Source: CAISDA01 sp050258555
Lineage (GTDB): Bacteria; Bacteroidota; Ignavibacteria; UBA10030; UBA8401
Length of the DNA stretch: 8,673 nucleotides
Assembly: GCA_050258555.1 (NCBI GenBank)
Contig: JBLMZA010000097.1
Location: 1-8,673, forward strand
Direction of reading: 5' to 3'
In this document: piece after piece, positions 5,266-8,673 of the stretch
Layout of the letters: the number at the start of each line of letters is the position of its first letter
Numbering within the stretch: position 1 is the first letter of the stretch
Position numbers and translations under genes: made by a program
The notes under the pieces: generated by a model
Told to the model about the DNA's origin: nothing
Database searches by the model: none
Seen by the model: the letters and a program-made list of their open reading frames with translations, nothing else

Positions 5266-7332
5266 TTATTCGAACGCCTGATTCCTGACCATCTTCGTCA
5301 TGTCATACGGCGCGGGATCGCCGCCCAGATAGCGGTGGAACCAGTCGAGATGCGCGTTGTAATAGAGCGGCATCGACTTCACCGCCGAGGGCCAGTGCCC
5401 GTCGTTCGGGAAGATGATGAGACGGCTCGGCACTTTCATCAGCTGAAGATCGGTGAAGAATTCCAGGCTCTGATTGTAGCTGACACGGTAGTCGCGCTCG
5501 CCCGAGATGACAAGACACGGGGTCTTGAAATTCTTCACCGAACGGTTCGGCGACCACTTCTCATACATGTCGGACTCCCAGGGATAGCCGTTCAATTCCC
5601 ACTGCGGGAACCACAGCTCCTCCGTCGTGCCGTGCATCGCCTTCAGATCGTACACGCCCATCATCGATGCGATGGCCTTGAAGCGCGTCGTATGTCCCTC
5701 GAGCCACATCATGAAATATCCGCCGTAGCTCCATCCCATCGCGCCCATCCGGTCCTTGTCCACATAGGGAATCGTCTCCAGTGAATCGGCCACGGCCATC
5801 ACATCCTGATAGACCTTGCCGCCCCAGTCCTTCGAAATATCGGCGGTGAACTGCTGGCCGTACCCGGTCGAACCCGTGGGATTGCAGAAGGCCACGATGT
5901 AGCCGCTTCCGGGATACACCTGCCAGTCGCCTCTGAAGGCGTCGGCCCACTGCGACTGCGGTCCGCCGTGCACATTGAGAATGAGCGGATATTTCTTTGC
6001 GGGATCGAAATTGTGCGGCGTCACGATGAACGTGTGGATCTTGTGTCCGGTCGGAGAACTGATCCAGACTTCCTGCGCGGGACGAATGTCCACGGAATCC
6101 TCGAGCGCCTTGTTGAAGAACGTGAGACGCTTCACATCCTTGCCCTTCGTCGTTGCGCGGTAGACTTCCGACAGTTCGTTGATCGAGCGGCGCGTGAAGA
6201 GGATCGTCTTGCCGTCGGGCGTGATATCGAAGGCGTCGATCGTCTTCGCATCCAGCACAAGGCGGATCTCCTTCGACTGGATATCGATCGCATAGATGGG
6301 CGTATGCGCCTTCACTTCGGCAAGAAAATACATGGTCTTTGAATCGGGCGACCACTTCGCATCCGTGATCCAGTTGTCGAAGTTGTCTGTGAGCACGGTG
6401 GAGGTTCCTGTCGTGCGGTCATAGAGCGCAATGCGGAAGAGATCCGATTCGTAGCCTGCGATCTTTTGCATGCGGTAGGCGATGTAGCGTCCGTCCGGCG
6501 AATAGACGGGCGTGCCGTCATACGCCTTGTTCGCTTCGGTGATGTTCTTCGGCGTGCCGCCTGTGGAAGGAACGATGAAGAGATCCTTGTTCGTCGTTTC
6601 GGCTTCGTTGGCGTCGTGGTTCGAAACGAAGCAGACTTCCTTGCCGTCCAGAGAGACTTCATAGCCCGATTCGCCGAGCGAGAAGGCGGGGGCGTCGAAA
6701 TCGCCCGGGGTGAGATCGACCGTCTTCTTCGATGCGATGTCATAGCTGAACGTGTGGGCGCGCGTGCCGTCCTTCCAGGCGGTCCAGTGCCGGTACATCA
6801 GATGATCGGCCATGTGCGCCTGAATGGGACCGTTTTCCTTGGCGTCGTTCGCTTTCTTATTCAGCGTGTCGTTGGCGCCGAATTCCGGATAGACGTCGCT
6901 TGTGAAGACGAAGCCTTTGCCGCCTGCAAGCCAGACGGGATCGGAAACGCCCGTGGAAAGATCGGTGAGCTTCACGGGCTCGCCGCCTTCAACCGGCAGG
7001 CTCCAGGCCTGGCTTCCGTCCTTGCGCGTGCTGGTAAAAAGGATCGATTGCCCGTCGGGCGACCAGCGCGGCGAAATGTCCGATGCGGGATTCTGCGTCA
7101 TGCGCCGGAGTCCCGTGCCGTCCAGGTTCATCACGTAGATTTCGGAATTGGTCTTGCCTTCCTTCAAAAAGCTTTCCGTCACGGTGAAGGCGACGCGCCT
7201 GCCGTCGGGAGAGATCTGCGGATCGGCCACGGCCTTGATCTTATAGAGCGCCGAGATCGTGAAGGGCTGCTTTTGTGCGTATGATTGCGAGGCAAGAAGA
7301 AGCGCCGCAATCAGAAGAATGATTCTCTTCAT
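5266..7332 (-). CDS. Secreted S9 family peptidase, dipeptidyl-peptidase-5-like (prolyl oligopeptidase family)
   Basis: This 688-residue serine peptidase carries a Sec signal peptide (MKRIILLIAALLLASQSYA, probable cut after Ala19), so it should be periplasmic or outer-membrane associated. Residues about 30-410 form a beta-propeller of TolB/WD40-like blades with repeated 'SPDG' or 'TPDG' turns (41, 91, 278, 371; a variant SPDS at 328). The C-terminal alpha/beta-hydrolase domain (about 420-670) shows the oxyanion-region motif HGGP (455-458), nucleophile Ser535 in GWSYGG, Asp614 in GERDYR, and His646 in NDGHWP, so the triad is complete. The length and the 'AHMADHLMYRHW' segment (about 172-183) fit the S9C group that includes Porphyromonas DPP5 (about 684 residues). 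Those enzymes release N-terminal dipeptides from oligopeptides; the exact specificity here is inference. AGGA (7338-7341) sits 5 nt before the start. It is 46 nt downstream of the reductase gene, so co-transcription is possible without an obvious functional link. Confidence 0.92.
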   Translation of the reverse strand: MKRIILLIAALLLASQSYAQKQPFTISALYKIKAVADPQISPDGRRVAFTVTESFLKEGKTNSEIYVMNLDGTGLRRMTQNPASDISPRWSPDGQSILFTSTRKDGSQAWSLPVEGGEPVKLTDLSTGVSDPVWLAGGKGFVFTSDVYPEFGANDTLNKKANDAKENGPIQAHMADHLMYRHWTAWKDGTRAHTFSYDIASKKTVDLTPGDFDAPAFSLGESGYEVSLDGKEVCFVSNHDANEAETTNKDLFIVPSTGGTPKNITEANKAYDGTPVYSPDGRYIAYRMQKIAGYESDLFRIALYDRTTGTSTVLTDNFDNWITDAKWSPDSKTMYFLAEVKAHTPIYAIDIQSKEIRLVLDAKTIDAFDITPDGKTILFTRRSINELSEVYRATTKGKDVKRLTFFNKALEDSVDIRPAQEVWISSPTGHKIHTFIVTPHNFDPAKKYPLILNVHGGPQSQWADAFRGDWQVYPGSGYIVAFCNPTGSTGYGQQFTADISKDWGGKVYQDVMAVADSLETIPYVDKDRMGAMGWSYGGYFMMWLEGHTTRFKAIASMMGVYDLKAMHGTTEELWFPQWELNGYPWESDMYEKWSPNRSVKNFKTPCLVISGERDYRVSYNQSLEFFTDLQLMKVPSRLIIFPNDGHWPSAVKSMPLYYNAHLDWFHRYLGGDPAPYDMTKMVRNQAFE

Positions 7333-7378
7333 AGGTGTCCTGCTATTGATGGATGGTGATATTGAATTGCATACTTGT

Positions 7379-8242
7379 TTACAGATAGTGCTTCTGCAGA
7401 AAATCGACGAGCGCTTCCTTCCATGGCCGCATCATCACGGCGCCGGGCAGCGCGTTATAGCGCGCGTTCTCGAGCGCCGAATAAAACGGGCGCTTCACGG
7501 GCGAGGCGAATTCCTTCACGCTGGTTTTCAGAAGCGGCGTCTGAAGCTTCAGTGTCTGCCAGATCGTTTCGGCAAACTCGTACCAGGAGCATTCGCCTTC
7601 GCTTACCAGATGATAGAGCCCGGCTTGTCCCGAGCGCAGGATGAACAGGCTCTTCTCGGCGATTTCCGTCGTGGGCGTGGGGGAGAGGACTTCGTCGGTC
7701 ACGACGCGCACTTCGGGCTTTTCAGCGGCGAGTTTGACCATCATGCTCACGAAATTGTTGCCCTTCATCATCGAGGGCACGCGTCCATAAATCCCCGAAA
7801 GACGGATCACCGTGCCGCGCGGCGTATAATTGAGCGCGAAATACTCTCCGGCGAGCTTCGATGTGGCGTAGACATTGAGGGGATTGGGCCGGTCGGATTC
7901 ACGATACGGCGCGCCTTTTGTGCCGTCAAAGACGTAATCGGTGCTGTAATGGATGAACGAGCATCCAAGGCTTTCCGAAATCTTCGCGAGGTTCATCGGA
8001 CCCTTCGCATTCACGCCGAAGGCCTGATCGATCTCGGTCTCGCATTTGGGCACGTTGTGGAATGCCGCGGCGTTGAAGATCGCGTCGGGACGGATGGGGG
8101 AAAGCGCCCTGGAAATCGAATCGATATCCTCGATATGGATGTCGTTGTATGTGAGCGGAAAGAGCTCATGTCCTTCGCGCGTGCAGGCTTCCTGAAGATC
8201 CGTTCCGAGTTGTCCATCTGCTCCGATAATGGCGATGCGCAT
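7379..8242 (-). CDS. rfbD: RmlD-like dTDP-4-dehydrorhamnose reductase family protein (SDR sugar-nucleotide reductase)
   Basis: This 287-residue cytoplasmic enzyme is full length for RmlD/RfbD (about 285-300). The N-terminal Rossmann motif is GADGQLG (7-13), as in the RmlD family. The catalytic residues of the extended SDR fold are visible: Thr101-Asp102-Tyr103 in 'STDYVFDG', and Tyr125/Lys129 in YATSK. The family's 'RP-x-x-S-x-L' motif appears as RPFYSALEN (251-259). RmlD reduces dTDP-4-dehydro-L-rhamnose to dTDP-L-rhamnose with NAD(P)H, the last step of rhamnose donor synthesis. The segment 'AAFHNVPKCETE' (59-70) departs from the usual 'AAYTAVDKAE' pattern and no rmlA, rmlB or rmlC is in the window, so another 4-keto nucleotide sugar could be the substrate. 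It starts 33 nt after the GHMP kinase stop, which suggests an operon for surface-sugar precursors. Only a weak AGG (about 8 nt upstream) serves as ribosome-binding site. Confidence 0.85.
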   Translation of the reverse strand: MRIAIIGADGQLGTDLQEACTREGHELFPLTYNDIHIEDIDSISRALSPIRPDAIFNAAAFHNVPKCETEIDQAFGVNAKGPMNLAKISESLGCSFIHYSTDYVFDGTKGAPYRESDRPNPLNVYATSKLAGEYFALNYTPRGTVIRLSGIYGRVPSMMKGNNFVSMMVKLAAEKPEVRVVTDEVLSPTPTTEIAEKSLFILRSGQAGLYHLVSEGECSWYEFAETIWQTLKLQTPLLKTSVKEFASPVKRPFYSALENARYNALPGAVMMRPWKEALVDFLQKHYL

Positions 8243-8275
8243 AAAAAGTGCCTGTGTAATGATAATGTGAAAAAA

Positions 8276-8673
8276 TTATTCCGACGCTTCCCAGGTCCGG
8301 ACGCCGAAGCGGCTCAGATAAATGGGAATGTTCCTGAACTGCGGCTGCTCTTCTTCGATGGCGCGGATCATGGCGCGCTTTTCCGAGGCGCTTGCGCCCG
8401 AAAGAATCGTGAGCGATCCGCCCTGGCCGCCCGCGCCGTTCACTTTCCATCCCGCGGCGTGATGCGCGCGCGCGATCTCGATGATCCGCTCGGTATCGGC
8501 GCAGACGAGGTCGGGATGCAGCCGGCGCTGGGCTTCGGTATTGTCCTGCATCGCGCGCCCGAGCGCGTCGAAGTCTCCGGCATAGAGCGCATCGCGCGAC
8601 TGCTCGGCCGTCTGACGGAGCACCTCGAGCCGCGGCGAATCCGGTCCCTCATGTTCCAGTTCCGCGATCACTT
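8276..8673 (-). CDS. GHMP-family sugar kinase, C-terminal part (gene runs off the right edge)
   Basis: The frame is open from the right edge to a TAA (reverse complement of 8276-8278), giving 131 residues. They match the C-terminal domain of GHMP kinases: a helical segment ('LEVLRQTAEQSRDALYAGDFDALGRAM'), then 'LHPDLV', then the glycine-rich 'GWKVNGAGGQGGSLTIL' (about residues 74-90 of the visible part). That last segment corresponds to conserved motif 3 near the phosphate-binding site. It ends 'NIPIYLSRFGVRTWEASE'. The 'K-V/L-x-G-A-G-G-x-G' form is typical of the galactokinase/mevalonate-kinase-like subgroup that includes heptose-7-phosphate kinases (HddA). Substrate cannot be assigned because motifs 1 and 2 lie outside the window. 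A GTG near the edge (8669-8671) is almost certainly an internal valine. The adjacent reductase gene suggests activated-sugar synthesis. Confidence 0.82.
   Translation of the reverse strand, partial: VIAELEHEGPDSPRLEVLRQTAEQSRDALYAGDFDALGRAMQDNTEAQRRLHPDLVCADTERIIEIARAHHAAGWKVNGAGGQGGSLTILSGASASEKRAMIRAIEEEQPQFRNIPIYLSRFGVRTWEASE

Noticed and set aside
5161..7284. Plus-strand open frames (5161-5784, 6466-7284) opposite the S9 peptidase
   Set aside because: They are in codon register with the peptidase gene. The first also begins inside the terminator region of rpsT, and its first residues would be encoded by the hairpins.
7333..7378. Promoter or hairpin in the gap between the reductase and peptidase genes
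   Set aside because: No hairpin and no hexamer pair at proper spacing was found on the minus strand; only the AGGA ribosome site is supported.
1..8673. Mobile element, CRISPR array, tRNA, or phage-type accessory system
   Set aside because: No transposase, integrase, direct-repeat array, tRNA-like fold or terminal repeats were recognised. All the sequence outside short intergenic gaps is accounted for by conserved chromosomal genes of similar composition.

Overview
The window is a G+C-rich stretch of bacterial chromosome with ordinary housekeeping and cell-envelope gene content. The organism looks like a Gram-negative member of the Bacteroidota-Chlorobiota (FCB) assemblage. That inference rests on several secreted proteins with Sec or lipoprotein signals (one ending in the 'SYAQ' style common in that group), a dipeptidyl-peptidase-5-like S9 peptidase, and a multi-gene SurA/PpiC cluster that implies an outer membrane. 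Recognisable AAGGA-type Shine-Dalgarno sequences precede several genes. Genus-level placement is not possible from this sequence alone.

Left part, plus strand: the window opens inside the 3' end of a Nudix CoA-pyrophosphatase-like gene (ends 272), followed by a probable weak intrinsic terminator. Three consecutive genes (438-4802) then encode exported parvulin-type (PpiC/SurA) folding factors: a large two-to-three-domain lipoprotein, a smaller lipoprotein whose parvulin domain seems to have lost its catalytic residues, and a soluble periplasmic SurA-like protein with two parvulin domains. The tight spacing (5 nt or an overlap, then an overlap or 77 nt, depending on starts) suggests one operon for outer-membrane or periplasmic protein folding.

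Middle: rpsT (ribosomal protein S20) lies 93 nt downstream with its own candidate promoter. It is followed by two tandem hairpins with the same 10-bp stem; the first has a T8 tract and is a convincing terminator. These hairpins fill the gap between convergent transcription units.

Right part, minus strand, transcribed right to left: the C-terminal part of a GHMP-family sugar kinase (runs off the right edge), an RmlD-like nucleotide-sugar reductase, and a secreted S9 family dipeptidyl peptidase. Gaps of 33 and 46 nt allow co-transcription. The kinase and reductase point to activated-sugar synthesis for surface polysaccharide; the peptidase probably acts on periplasmic peptides and may be only a passenger.

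No mobile element, CRISPR array, tRNA or rRNA was seen. I found no convincing new biological system. The points most worth a second look are the graded loss of parvulin catalytic residues across the three-gene cluster and the matched pair of hairpins at 5177-5257.
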